Source: Pyrus communis (taxonomy: Eukaryota; Streptophyta; Magnoliopsida; Rosales; Rosaceae). From it: a stretch of DNA of 64,000 nucleotides. Below, one piece after another: positions 49,199-60,099 of the stretch. The position numbers and the translations under genes are program-made. The stretch is taken from the NCBI RefSeq assembly GCF_963583255.1, contig NC_084817.1, forward strand, positions 2,536,001 to 2,600,000, in the 5' to 3' direction. Numbering within the stretch: the first letter of the stretch is position 1; each line of letters begins with the position of its first letter. The notes beneath the pieces are model-generated. The model did not search any database. It was not told where the DNA came from and worked only from the letters and a program-made list of their open reading frames with translations.

Positions 49199-49944
49199 TA
49201 CATTGTATGTTTCGGGTATCATGAGAATCGTTTGGAAGTGATTTTAATTTTAGACTTTTTTTTTTATTAAAGCACTTATAAAAAAATACTTGAGTGGTTT
49301 TTAAAGTTTTTATTAAGAGTATTGTTATTCTTAGTTTCATATTATGTTTTTATACCATATTTTCGTATTATCTTAGATTGCATTTGATGTAAACAATCAC
49401 ATCATTTAAATTAATCAAATTTTTAAATTTAATTTATTATTTAATAAATTAATAATTAAAAAAAATTAGTTAATTAAATAATAATAATATAGTATAAAAA
49501 TATGATATGAATGAAATTACTCTTTTAATAAAAATATTTTCGGAAAATGCATTTTTAATACTTGAAAATTTTTAAAAGGTACTTTTAAATCAAAAAGTTC
49601 GTTTAGAAGTATTTTAAAATATATTTTCATGTAAATATTTTGAAATCAATTCTTAGTAAAATTAGAAGAAACATATCGATAATATTTTTTATAGAAAACA
49701 CTTGAAATGTTTTTAAAACGAAAAAAACATTTCTTTAAAAAGTGATTAACTCATTTTGAAAGCTAACGTGTTTTTGCTTTTGGATTCATATCTTCCTAAT
49801 GCATCAAGCAACGTATAATTACAATCAACAACAATAATACAAGATTTTTTTATAGAAATTTACTAAATTCATAGCACATCGGCAAATGCGAATTGCAGCC
49901 TTTCGAATAGTATCTAAAAATTTACTAAATTCACCCAAAAATCT
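49199..49944. other. Convergent 3' flank between CRNKL1 and COPT
   Basis: AT-rich. It contains fragments like the GAAGTGATTTTAATTTT / AAAGCACTT words of the B55-intron hairpin family (about 49235-49300), but too decayed to bound. No gene is seen. Confidence 0.4.
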
Positions 49945-50388
49945 CTAAGCACACGCACACGGATTATCCACCACCACGTCATCGTCCCCACTCCGAAACG
50001 CCAGGTAACCAATCGCCAGCCCCAAAACGATGGCCACGAACACTCCGCCGTTAAACGACATGATCGCCAGCATAATCATGTACCCGATCGCCGCGTTGAC
50101 TCCGAAAAGCACGCTCTCCGCCAGCCTCCCCGCCGAGAACCTACCTCCGGCGCCGCCGAGCTTGGCACTGAGCAGCGGGGCCCGGATCGGCGCGTCGGAC
50201 GAGGATTTCAGGGAAGATGAGGAGGCCGCGCGCTTGATGCGCACGCGCAGGTCCTCGAGGTACTGGTAGAAGGCAGGGACGAGAAGGCAGGCGAGCAGCG
50301 TGAGGGAGTAGCTCGTCCACGTGTCGGTTTTCCACGAGTCGAAGAGGAGCGTTACCTGCCGGCTCCAGTAGAAGGTCATGTGCATCAT
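49945..50388 (-). CDS. COPT5: CTR/COPT copper transporter, COPT5-like
   Basis: Trimeric Cu(I) transporter; COPT5 in Arabidopsis sits on the tonoplast/prevacuole and exports copper from the vacuole. 147 residues in one exon. The N-terminus is short ([20 protein letters not shown]), with the Met pair for Cu(I) but no long Met/His-rich tail, as in COPT5. Three membrane segments: about 25-45 ([20 protein letters not shown]), then after a hydrophilic loop [20 protein letters not shown] with the MxxxM motif (MLAIM), and [16 protein letters not shown] with the GxxxG motif (GLAIG). The C-terminus ends in CACA, a Cys pair usual in the family. The coding part is GC-rich. Confidence 0.95.
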   Translation of the reverse strand: MMHMTFYWSRQVTLLFDSWKTDTWTSYSLTLLACLLVPAFYQYLEDLRVRIKRAASSSSLKSSSDAPIRAPLLSAKLGGAGGRFSAGRLAESVLFGVNAAIGYMIMLAIMSFNGGVFVAIVLGLAIGYLAFRSGDDDVVVDNPCACA

Positions 50389-52010
50389 CTTCTTCGATTT
50401 CTAGAGAGAGAAAGTAGAAGCAGCGGATTTTTGGGGGATTTTTGGAGAACAAGACTCGCGAGAGACGGGTAAGAAATTTAGAAAAATGAAAAGTTTGGTC
50501 CGTTTGGTGTGTAGTACTACTACATTGTTAATTGTTTGGTACGAGATGTGCGTTGGGATGTACCCTTGGAGTTGTTATTATTTACGGTTTTGTCTCCATC
50601 GGTTTCTAGACGTCTTTTGATTCTGTATGATTAACAGTGTTTAGAGGGGCTGATTTGGAATTTAGAAAATATGGGGCCCCGCTAAGTATTTTGGCTTGAT
50701 GGCAATTTTGTCCTAAGGAGAAAAAACCCAAAATGCAGTACAAGGATTGAAGATGGTAAAGAAAGTAAACGAAGGCCCAACGTAGTTTCTTCCCTTTCTC
50801 TCCAAAAGCGAGAGCAACTTGTCTGGATCGGATTTATTACTATTATAACGTTTTGATGTTGTTTGTATTTTTTTTATATAACATTGACTTATTAGATCAG
50901 GAGGTCACAAGATAGGAAATTAGCTTTATGCAAGTCCTCTTGTAAATGGCAAGTTTTGCTATTTTGATCTCTTCAAGTGCCTTTTTAATAAGATCAAATC
51001 TTTTCAAGTTGGATTGTGGTATTATGAATGTAGTCTCACTTGTTCCAATCCAATATATTCAATCAAAACTTCTACATCAAAGGAGACTAGGCCTATTAAG
51101 TCTTACAATTTTTTTTTTAGTACACAGATATTTTTACATTAAAGAGAGAGAGTTCGACTAAGTCACACAACGGGCAGCCTAATTTGGTATCGAATTCGCC
51201 ATCCACGAGATTCGAACTTAAAACCTCTCACGTCCTATTAAGTCTTAGATTTTGATATGCAGGAAGTACTAACCTAGGGTAGAGATCCACTTTGTATCTA
51301 ATTGTCCAGAGCTCAAGGATCGGGCAATTTGGACTACTCAAAATTGAATCTGATGGTCCCTATTAACTCATTTCACTAACCCACCTCACAAATCAAGGAC
51401 TCTTATTTCTCTCTTTCACACAAACCAAAGGCACGGATTTACTGTCCTTAGACTCGGAGCACTAAATTCTAGAGAGGAACCAACCTTATCTTCTTCTTGC
51501 TCTCTTTAGATGAAGCAAATGCAATTATTTAGGTGAATAGTAAATAAAAATTAGATAGTACAAACAAACAAAATTTGAATGATGACTTTCAGCGGATGGC
51601 CATCAAGAGTGAATTGTAACTTTGCTCGCTATTCTACAACAAATTTTTCAATGTACTTAGTATACAAAATCAAATGTTATTATATAATTGGAGTATCACG
51701 CTTCATGTTTCAAGCATGTTGAATTCTCTCATATTCAACAATCCATGAATTTCTTGATTGTCTAGGAATTTGAGTCACAATATACAATTGCTTTATGGGT
51801 TTTTTTCTTTCTTTTTTTTTTCTTTTTTCTTTTTCTTTTTTTGTTTTTGTATAAAAAGTTGCTTGATGGTTGGAAAAACACTTGGACTTTATTTTCTAAT
51901 AAATCATTGTATTTTGAACAAAGACACATAAAAAGCAATTGTAGAATACACACTTAATCAAGTACACCTAATTATCTAATATTTATATTTATATAACATT
52001 ACTAATTTGA
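50389..52010. other. Intergenic region between COPT and the R-gene neighbourhood
   Basis: COPT promoter and leader to about 50530, then AT-rich spacer. It contains an antisense SINE-like segment at 51105-51245 and a pyrimidine-rich tract at about 51800-51850. No gene is seen. Confidence 0.45.
51105..51245 (-). mobile_element. Antisense tRNA-derived SINE-like fragment
   Basis: Read in reverse it shows a B-box-like GTTCGAATCTCG within AGGTTTTAAGTTCGAATCTC and then GGCGAATTCGATACCAAATT. The same sub-family wording (GCGAATTTGAA) occurs in the plus-strand copy at 9340-9500. Confidence 0.5.
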
Positions 52011-52013
52011 TAA

Positions 52014-52161
52014 GGAGTGTGATATTCACACACTCCTTTTTACTTCTCACACATCCTTTTAACTTTCAATCGTCGGATTAGATGAATTGAAGAAGATCAA
52101 ATGACAAAAATCAGCAAGAGGTGTGTGAGAAGTAAAAAGTGATGTGTGGATCGCACACCCC
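52014..52161. mobile_element. Mutator-like MITE, family A copy 5, with 9-bp TSD
   Basis: Element GGAGTGTGATATTCACACAC ... GATGTGTGGATCGCACACCCC is flanked by perfect direct repeats ATTTGATAA at 52005-52013 and 52162-52170. A 9-bp duplication is typical of Mutator-superfamily insertion. This copy defines the ends for the other four. Confidence 0.9.
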
Positions 52162-52209
52162 ATTTGATAAAGATATCACAACATATATATATATACACAC
52201 ATGAAGGAA

Positions 52210-52625
52210 AGAAAATACCCTTTCAAAGAAGATTAATAGATATGCCTAGCTTGCGAGTCATCAGTTGATTGTCATTGTTCATGTCCTTTGAAGATTATCT
52301 GAATTTTGAAAAAAGAAAAATAAGCAAATTAAACAAATATGATGATAGCATACACAAAAAAAGTGGTTGAAAAACTTCTTGCTCCACCTCTTTTCGATCC
52401 ATATTTTACTGTTCAAGACATCTAACCATTTCCTCCTTGTTTTCTTATTATACATGAGATCACCTAAAGCCTTTGCAGCGAGAGGTAAACCTTTGCATTT
52501 CTTCACAATTTCTTCACAATATCTTGACTGATATCTTCAAATGGCTTAGACTCATATACTTTTATATCATCAAACACCATATGATTGAAGATTGATAAAC
52601 AATAATTTAAGTTTTGCGCTCGTCT
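52210..52625 (-). pseudogene. NBS-LRR relic: NB-ARC GLPL region joined directly to R-gene 3' flank
   Basis: On the minus strand, about 52625-52365 encodes the NB-ARC stretch with KKCKGLPLAAKALGDLMYNK and TRRKWLDVLNSKIW, homologous to the intact gene at 55208-58114. The reading frame is broken just upstream by an insertion (TTCTTCACAA repeated near 52500). Instead of ARC2 and LRR, it runs at about 52360 straight into sequence matching the intact gene's 3' flank (55066-55175; shared TTAAACAAATATGATGATAG). The N-terminal half is missing as well. Confidence 0.85.
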
Positions 52626-53266
52626 CTCCTTGTTGGTAGACAATCCATGGCTATGACCGGTCGTCTTTCGTTCTCGTGGTGGTGTTCGGTCACATAGATT
52701 CCTTGGACTAGCTTACTAGCCCAATGACTTGATCTTCTCATCTTTTAGTAGGCTCTCTATAACCCATGGGCACAATAACTACATATTCTAACGGATCTAC
52801 AAGAATCTTATGTTAACATGATTGAAAACCAAACGAACTCAAATAAAATAACATGAAAAAAAAAGAAAAAAAACTAAAAGCGAAAATAATAAAAGAAAGC
52901 TGAAGCACAAACAACTTCCTGCATGTCCTAACTTTTTGGTAATCTTTTGCTTCATATTAAATTTTTGAGTGTCAAACATTGAATTAGATGAACCCAACCC
53001 TACCACTCACCCACCAGGCAACTCATGCAAGTGAACAAATGTAAATCAAACGACGTTGATAAAGGTGTCGTTTATGAAGTAACGAGAAGGCGTGAGAACG
53101 CAGTGACGTGGACAGACAGTTGGAATGTGAGACGGCGCGCAGACGATCCCAACGGTGACCTCCCGCCAAGCCAAACTCACAGAAATATAAGAATAATCCG
53201 AAACCGAAAAACGCAGAAAAATAAAAAATCCGATACGAAACAAACCGATTTAACCCGAATCTGAAA

Positions 53267-53813
53267 ATGGAAGTCAAATTCAAAGACGAAAAGAAATTGG
53301 AGCAGTGATTGGAGGAGCTCCACAAGGACGTTTCCAAGAAGCAGAAGTTCGAGGACGCCGTCGCCGCTCTTACTTCGCTGCTCCGGGGCCACTACTCCTC
53401 CGCTTCTCCGTCGCTGCGGAAACTGTCCTACGGCGTCGTTTGACGGGATGCCACCGTGTTGAAGACACGGTACACCTCCCCGTGTTTCTGGGCCGCCGGA
53501 CTTGCCTGCAAGCACACTTTTCATCCTCCTTGCCTAAAGCCATGGCTGGTAATTCGAATTTTTCAACATTTGCTGTATTGCTAATGTATCTCATTGGTTG
53601 TGTTCAATTCGAATTTGAAGTGGCTGATTGACTGGGGTTTTTGGGTTGTTTTGATTGTGGCAGGATGAGCACAATTCTTGTCCGATATGCTGGCATGAGC
53701 TGCAGACGGATGATCATGTGTACGAGAACTGGAAGGAGAGGGAGAATGAGGCCGAAGAAGACAGAAAAGGAGCTGCGAATGCGATTCGAGGTGGTGAATA
53801 CATGTATGTTTAA
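53267..53813 (+). pseudogene. AIP2-like RING E3 ubiquitin ligase, degenerate copy A
   Basis: One frame from 53267 reads an AIP2-type N-terminus (LEELHKDVSKKQKFEDAVAA, SASPSLRKLSYGVV) with two in-frame stops (53306 and about 53441). It then jumps from CFWAAGL straight to the RING part ACKHTFHPPCLKPWL, so the middle of the protein is deleted. A GT-AG intron at about 53552-53663 follows, then DEHNSCPICWHELQTDDHVY and the family C-terminus RGGEYMYV. AIP2 in Arabidopsis targets ABI3 for degradation. Having kept its intron, the copy arose by DNA duplication and not by retroposition. Half of the RING ligands and the linker are missing, so it is unlikely to be active. Confidence 0.85.
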
Positions 53814-55207
53814 TGTTTAGATGATGACATTTGCTTCAACAATTGTCAAATTTGCAGCTTCATTAATAAATTCTTATTCAGTCCATCACATTAAGCATGT
53901 CTCTGAGTGTGTTTTGATGTGAGCCTGTTTTGAAATGCTTTCAGAATTGCTCAAAGTGCGTTCGGACAACTTAAACTGTTATAAATGCATCTGTTGTTGT
54001 GAGCTATTTGTTGAGTTTCTTTGCTTGGAACTCAAGTACTGGCCTTTTTCTTAAGACAAGGCCGAGGTGGTAGAGAGCTAACCATTTATTCCAGGTTCAT
54101 GGCTTTTATTCCAGGTCGCCTAACTATACTATACCCCGAACTTCGTCTTAATAGTGGTTAATTCGTGTATTTCGGAACATTTTTCTTTTGTTGGAAAGAA
54201 GTACGATATTCATTAGCGTTATGAGAGAATACGTACAAGAGAGGATGGGGTGCACCATTGAAAGGGGAAAGGGGACCTCAGCAAAAACTTTGTCAGGGAT
54301 TTCAACCCAACCGAAGGAGAAAAGAACTCTACACGCCACAATTACATAGTATGACTATCCTTTACAAGGAGATCTACAATCATGTAAGCTCCTCAAACCA
54401 AACTACGTCCATGTGAAATGCACTTAGCTTCCCTGTTCACATGATTGTGTTTGACCTGTTGAAATATGGCCATGAAGGATCATTAAGCGCAGGTCCGAGC
54501 AATGAGGAGTCAGCAGAGGAATGCTTTGAGGAATCACTTTCCAGTGCCTGCAAGTTCTCATGGCTTATTTGTGGGGAAGATTCAGTAATGGTATGTTGAT
54601 GGTCGACATCACGCTTTTAGGTTCTTCCGAATCCCTGAAACGATAGGTAAATTACCTATTCAGCAACATCTCTATGATATTGTCCTAAATTTAATTTTCC
54701 TAAGAAACAACCAAATAATGTATATTAAAGCCAAACAACAAACCTCATGAGAAACCTGAAGGTGACCTCAACTAACGCTCTTTAATTTGGCTCACCTTTG
54801 CTCAAGTCTTACTATTTTTTGCGAAAACTTGAGCAACTAAGATAAGAAAATTATGCGCCGTGGAAATTTGATATCAAATTTGGTACGTACGTATGAACAG
54901 TTACTAAAAAGTGCTTCATAAATCAGTAAGATGAACGCATGATATGTTTCCTAGATGGTTTATTGATATCACTACTTTCGTTCAGTTGTTCCACAAAGAA
55001 ATTAGAAATGAGCAGCTAAAGTTAAATAATCCTTGAAATATGTAAAGGAAGACAATTACCTTTTAAAAGAAGATTAATATGTATGCCTAGCTCGCAAATC
55101 ACCAGTTGATCCACATTACTCGTATCTTTCGAAGAAGAAAAATAAGAAAATTAAACAAATATGATGATAGCATACATACATGTGTAAATAAGATAGATAG
55201 AGCTCAA
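53814..55207. other. Flank between AIP2-like pseudogene and NBS-LRR gene
   Basis: It includes the pseudogene's 3' flank (duplicated at 63603-63690). An unclassified segment lies at 54150-54420. On the minus strand at about 54640-54450 there is a stretch that could be downstream exon or 3'UTR sequence of the NBS-LRR gene. The proximal 3' flank of that gene (55060-55200) is shared with the relic at 52210. Confidence 0.4.
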
Positions 55208-58114
55208 TTACCGGTATTCTGAGATTTTGATGTTTGGGATGTGAGAAATCTTGGGCCACTCCTCTCCACTGCCATGTTTACAGCGCTCTGAAAGACTCGG
55301 ACACACCCCGATGACAAGATCCTGCAGTGGGGTTTTGCAGAGGAAGTCTGGCAGTGTTTTTATGCCTTTACAGTAACTAATTTCTAAAGAGGAAAGGCAT
55401 GGCATGATTGAAATTTCTGAATCCTCTTTGTTCCATCCTTCCACGCCTACTTCCCACTCCTCCAACGCTGACATGGAACGAATTTCGAATTCTTTCAACT
55501 TTGGAAAAAATGAGGTGGATGATGATGATGTCAATGACGTTTCATCTGAGTCAACTATTCCCAAAAATTCACCACCAATCTTTTCCACCTTCTGCATACA
55601 CCACAGAGTCAGCTTTTCAAGGTAGGGCAATTTCCCAAGAGGAGGCAAAAACTTGCATTCACTCCATTCATACAGAAGGACGATTCTTAAGTTGTGCAAA
55701 GACATCATCCAATTGGGGCAGGTGGTGCCTGAATGATAAGAAATATCTAAGGATTCCAGATTGTCGTGCGGTCGTAAAGCATTTAGTATTTCTATTGTGC
55801 TCTTTGTCTGCTTGTATAAGACATTCTTAGAATTAATTTCAAGATGAAATAATTGCTTCAAGTCCCACAACTGTGCCTTCTCAAGCTCCCTCTCGTCGTT
55901 CACATTCCCCTTCAATTTTATGGTGAGACTGCCCTCAAGGTTCAAGACTCTCAGATCTCCCACTTGTAATGCTGCTCTGTCTTCATCCTCACCACGAACC
56001 ACAACACACTCATCAATTCTTTTCAATTTTTTTAATCTGAGAATTCCTTTTGGCAAGTACTCCAGCATATGACAGGCCTCAACATACAGGTGCTTTAAGC
56101 TAATCAACTTTCCCATGTTATCAGGTAGTTTTTCAAGTGACCAGCAACCAGTGAGGCTCAAGGTATACAAATTGTACAACTCACAGATACTGTCCGGCAA
56201 TATCTTCAAATTATGATTCCATGACAAATCAATATGCCTCAAATGTATCAATTCACCAATTTCCTTTGGGACTTCACTTATGCCACAGTCACTCAAATTT
56301 AATGTCCTAACACATTTCAATTGTAGAATAAAGTTTGAGGCTATCTTACCAGAGGATGAACCAAAACATGAGAGCGAACGTAGGTTTTTGCAATTGTCAT
56401 ATGCATTAGAAGGTGGGAGTGGCAGCGACTCACCATGTTTTGACCAAAAGGTGAAGGTCAAATGACGAACCTTTTCACCCAAACCCTCTATTTCATTGGC
56501 AACATCCGCATCAGTGACCAAACATTCATCCTTGGTGAGAGATTGCACAAAGTCATGAACAATATCATGCATTTTGCAACCTGTAATTTTACCACTAACA
56601 CTGTCTTTCTCCAAATCTTGAAAAAAAGACCGTGCTACTAAGTTATCAAAAATTCTTTGACCAACTTCTCCCTCATCTTTATTCCCCTTTGAATTAAGAT
56701 AATCTTGTGCCATCCAAAGATTAATCAACTCATCCCTCTCAAACTCATGATCTTTAGGAAAACAAGCACAATACAAAAGGCAACTTTTGACTGCTGGGAC
56801 CAAATCATAATAACTTAGAAAAAGTGGTTGAAAAACTTGTTGCTCCACCTCTTCTCTATCCCATATCTTACTATCCAAAACATCTAACCATTCCCTCCGT
56901 GTTTTCTTATTGTGCATGAGACTACCTAAAGCTTTTGCAGCGAGAGGTAAGCCCTTGCATTTCTTCACAATATTCCTACTAATATCTTCAAACGCCTTGG
57001 ACTCTTCTACTTTTGTATCATGAAACGCCATGCGATTGAAGATTGATAAACAATATTCTTCACTCAACTTTTCCAAATCGATCTTGTCCCTTGCTCTCAT
57101 CACATCAACAACATCGTGTTGTCTTGTGGTCACCAATATTCTACTACCATGAGCAACACTTTGAATTAATGATGCCCTTAAGTTTTCCCACTTTTTTTCC
57201 CAGTTTTTTTCCCACTTTTTACGATCGTGGATCCACACATCATCTAGGACAAGGAGAAACCTTTTGTCCTTGATGGATGTTGACATGCGTTGCAAGACAT
57301 TATTCAACTCATCCGAGCTTGAAGCATCGTCACCGCTTATAGCTTTGGCAATCTTAAACTCATCAAAAGGATCTGAGACACAAACCCACACTTTCTTCTC
57401 AAAATAGGCTTCTACATTTTTATCATTATAAACAAGTCGGGCTAGAGTTGTTTTTCCCATTCCTCCCATCCCTATAACAGGGATGGTAAGAAGCCGACTC
57501 CGATCTTCTCTACCATTACTCAACAACTTTGTTATCAGATTGTCTTTCTCCTTTTCTCGACCAAATACCTCTGACAAGACGACAAAAGACGAAGTCTTCT
57601 GCCGTTCAGGTAATTCTTGAATGCCTCTTTCTATGTGTTGAAACCCATACCTTTTTCTTTGCTCATCGATCCTACTTAGTTTACCATTTAGATCTTTTAT
57701 CTTACTCGCAATCTCACGGCGAAAAATCACCTCTTTGGCTTTGCCAAAACAAAAGCAGCTAGGGGAGACAGAGAAAGTTACCTTCTTCTTCTTCTTCTCG
57801 GGAACAGGAGCATTTTCACCTTCTCGTTCTTGCTTCTTAACCTGTTGTCTCAGCATGTCAGTGTTCCACTCGTCCAGCACGTCCACCATCTGCAAGGATA
57901 TGTCTTTGAGCCGATCCAACCAGATCCTCACGCTGGCGTCCTTGACTTGCCTTTGCTCTGCATCTTCCAGAACGGCTTGAATAGCTCTGAGATTGTCAGC
58001 AAATTCTTCAACATCTTCCTTGGCGTTCAAAACAAGTTTCACCCCTCCGTCAACGTACTCGTAAACTGTTGAAAACACCCGATCCAGTACCATGGAAATG
58101 ATTCCGTCAGCCAT
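55208..58114 (-). CDS. CC-NBS-LRR disease resistance protein (RGA-type CNL)
   Basis: Intracellular immune receptor. 968 residues in one exon. Coiled-coil Rx-type N-terminus (1-110, with DAEQRQVKDASVRIWLDRLK and a MVDVLDEW motif). NB-ARC has the P-loop GMGGMGKTTLA (~215-225), kinase 2 FLLVLDDVW (~286-294), RNBS-B GSRILVTTR (~323), GLPLA (~388), CLLYCACFPKDHEFERDELI (RNBS-D) and MHDIVHDF (~517). LRRs follow from about 560 (LRTLNLSDCGISEVPKEIGE, LYNLYTLSLTGCWSLEKLPD) to the end NIKISEYR. The start MADGIISMVLDRVF matches the CNL family. Odd point: right after kinase 2 there is a WEK-type triplicated insertion (KKWEKNWEKKWENL). All key nucleotide-binding motifs are present, so it looks functional. 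Confidence 0.95.
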   Translation of the reverse strand: MADGIISMVLDRVFSTVYEYVDGGVKLVLNAKEDVEEFADNLRAIQAVLEDAEQRQVKDASVRIWLDRLKDISLQMVDVLDEWNTDMLRQQVKKQEREGENAPVPEKKKKKVTFSVSPSCFCFGKAKEVIFRREIASKIKDLNGKLSRIDEQRKRYGFQHIERGIQELPERQKTSSFVVLSEVFGREKEKDNLITKLLSNGREDRSRLLTIPVIGMGGMGKTTLARLVYNDKNVEAYFEKKVWVCVSDPFDEFKIAKAISGDDASSSDELNNVLQRMSTSIKDKRFLLVLDDVWIHDRKKWEKNWEKKWENLRASLIQSVAHGSRILVTTRQHDVVDVMRARDKIDLEKLSEEYCLSIFNRMAFHDTKVEESKAFEDISRNIVKKCKGLPLAAKALGSLMHNKKTRREWLDVLDSKIWDREEVEQQVFQPLFLSYYDLVPAVKSCLLYCACFPKDHEFERDELINLWMAQDYLNSKGNKDEGEVGQRIFDNLVARSFFQDLEKDSVSGKITGCKMHDIVHDFVQSLTKDECLVTDADVANEIEGLGEKVRHLTFTFWSKHGESLPLPPSNAYDNCKNLRSLSCFGSSSGKIASNFILQLKCVRTLNLSDCGISEVPKEIGELIHLRHIDLSWNHNLKILPDSICELYNLYTLSLTGCWSLEKLPDNMGKLISLKHLYVEACHMLEYLPKGILRLKKLKRIDECVVVRGEDEDRAALQVGDLRVLNLEGSLTIKLKGNVNDERELEKAQLWDLKQLFHLEINSKNVLYKQTKSTIEILNALRPHDNLESLDISYHSGTTCPNWMMSLHNLRIVLLYEWSECKFLPPLGKLPYLEKLTLWCMQKVEKIGGEFLGIVDSDETSLTSSSSTSFFPKLKEFEIRSMSALEEWEVGVEGWNKEDSEISIMPCLSSLEISYCKGIKTLPDFLCKTPLQDLVIGVCPSLSERCKHGSGEEWPKISHIPNIKISEYR

Positions 58115-58212
58115 TTTTTCAGCGTCCGGAATCTGTTGACACTAAGTGGAAAAAGAATGAAGATGAAATGCAGAATGGTTTGTTGCCTCTCTCCTGTCCA
58201 GCTTATACGACT

Positions 58213-58560
58213 ATTCCAAGTCAATCAAGTCAATTAATAAAGTGCAGTGAGTGGTTAGTGTGCTGTCATTACTCTGTGGAGGCCAGCTCCATCTCACTCC
58301 GCATAAATAAAGTAATCATGTGAAAGTTTACAACAAAAAAAAAAAAGTAAAAAGTAAAAAGTAATCATGTGAAAGTCTACCAAAAAAAAAAAGTAATCAT
58401 GTGAAAAAGAAAAGGAAAAAAAAATCATCAAGCCTTCGCTACCCTATTATTTATAAACGACAAGCGTTCAATTATTACTTGGTAATTTGTATTAAAACAC
58501 TAGCTCTGTTTTTTGGGCATCAAAAGGGGATTCGAATCATGTTCGTATTATATTGTTTGA
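58213..58560. repeat. R-gene promoter-proximal repeat block, copy 1
   Basis: Shared with 61256-61490 and, more weakly, 59575-59760. Common words are CCAAGTCAATCAAGTCAATT, TGGTTAGTGTGCTGTCAT, TGTGGAGGCCA, AAATAAAGTAATCATGTGAA, ATTTATAAACGACAAGCGTT and TTACTTGGTAATTTGTATT. Confidence 0.85.
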
Positions 58561-58664
58561 TTAATTTTTATTAGTTATTATTTTTGTTTAATTTTAAGTT
58601 AAAAATTAAAATAAGTTTTAACCATACAATGTATAATAAATAACTAAAATGTGAAAATTTCTAA

Positions 58665-59276
58665 GGGCTTGTTTGGTATCTTACTTGAGTTCAACTTTTT
58701 TAACTCAAAAATACTTTTTGAGTTTTAGGCTTTAAATTCTTGTTTAGTAGGATCCTTTTTAAAAATTAGATTCAAAACTAACTTAAAAATGTAAATTATT
58801 TCTTAAAAACATTAAAAATGAGTTTTTAAAATTTTCCTCCTCTTTTCTCAACATCTTCTTTGCTCCTTCCTAACCCTCTCTTTTTTCTCTCCCAACCCTT
58901 TATTTCTTCTCTCCCCACGTCACACCTCGTCTTCTCTCTCTCCTCAGCCTTTGTCTTGTCTCTCTCTCTCATCAGTATCTTTTTCTTCTCACTCCTCACC
59001 TTCTCATCGTAAATTTTTTGCTCTTTCCTTATCCTCCTCCTGTCTTTCTCTATCCTCGCCAACTATTTCCTCTCTTTTCTCTTTCCCAATTCTTTCTCTC
59101 CTCCAATTTTTCTTCAAGGAAGTTTGAATTCAAACTAAAAAAAATTATTTTTAAAAATTCAACCAAACAGATTTTTAAAAATTTGAGACTTAAAATAAAA
59201 CTGTTTTTAATTAATGTTATTTAAAAATTATTTTTAGGAACAACTAAAGTTTTTAAGTAAGATACCAAACAGGTCA
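58665..59276. mobile_element. PIF/Harbinger-like MITE
   Basis: The left end GGGCTTGTTTGGTATCTTAC and the right end AAGTAAGATACCAAACAGGT are inverted repeats. The 3-bp flank TAA at 58662-58664 and 59277-59279 fits the TWA target duplication of PIF/Harbinger. The 612-bp interior is strongly pyrimidine-rich on the plus strand (58835-59110) and non-coding. Confidence 0.85.
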
Positions 59277-59289
59277 TAAGATTTTTACA

Positions 59290-59760
59290 ATTTAAATCTG
59301 AATGGGGATTCAAATCCCTGTTTTTGAAGTTTACGTCGGCACCGCTTGTAACCATTTGTTTATTAATCATATGCACCGTTTCCGATAGAAAAAACAGTAG
59401 CTCTGTTTTTACCTTTTATTTTTTTATGTGTAAATTTTCAGCTGGAGCTTGCTTGGTATTGTAAATGGTCTTTGATCGTTGGTTGGATTGTGCAACTTTT
59501 CTCGTGTGTATTCAGTAGTAAGAAAATCTTTTAAATAAAAAAACAAATTTAAAGCGATGTCAATCATTTCAAGTGAAGTAAATTAAATGGTAGTGCACTG
59601 TCATATTTTGTGGAGGCCACCACCAACTCAAATCACATAAATGAAGTAATTGTGTGTAAAAAAGAGAAAAATATCATGTCTTGGTTTACCCTACCTTTTA
59701 TAAAAGACAAGTATTCAATTATTATTTGGTAATTTGCAAAATATAGTTCTGTTTTTACTT
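59290..59760. repeat. Promoter-proximal repeat block, copy 2
   Basis: TTCAAATCCCTGTTTTTGAAG, GTCGGCACCGCTTGTAACCA and TTTGTTTATTAATCATATGC (59295-59390) recur at 61028-61110 and 61665-61735. 59575-59760 resembles the block at 58240-58520 at lower identity. Confidence 0.8.
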
Positions 59761-60099
59761 TTTACCTTAATCATGGTAAATCCATTGTTATGTAAATTTT
59801 CATCTGGAGCATTTACCAAACTATATTTTATGAATTGCATTTGAACTGATACACTTGATGCGTGAGGGATTGAATGACTGGGATATACTCGGGGACAACC
59901 AAGAATCTCTCTATGTTTATGGTTAAAGTAGAAAACATGAAACTATACATGATTAGACTATGAGAAATCGTTTCAACACAATCTTTTTCAACACGTTCTA
60001 AACTCTTATTCTGATTATTAAATCTATTTTGATCAAATCGTTATCACGTAAACTACCTTGCTTAAATAACAACTATCGCGCATTATTCACTCCACTTAC

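Noticed and set aside
53305..53631. 108-codon plus frame overlapping the AIP2-like pseudogene
   Set aside because: The homologous frame is a different one, entered at 53267 and interrupted by stops. This frame has no similarity to AIP2.
58826..59062. 78-codon Lys/Glu/Arg-rich minus frame
   Set aside because: It is the pyrimidine-rich interior of the Harbinger-like MITE read in reverse.
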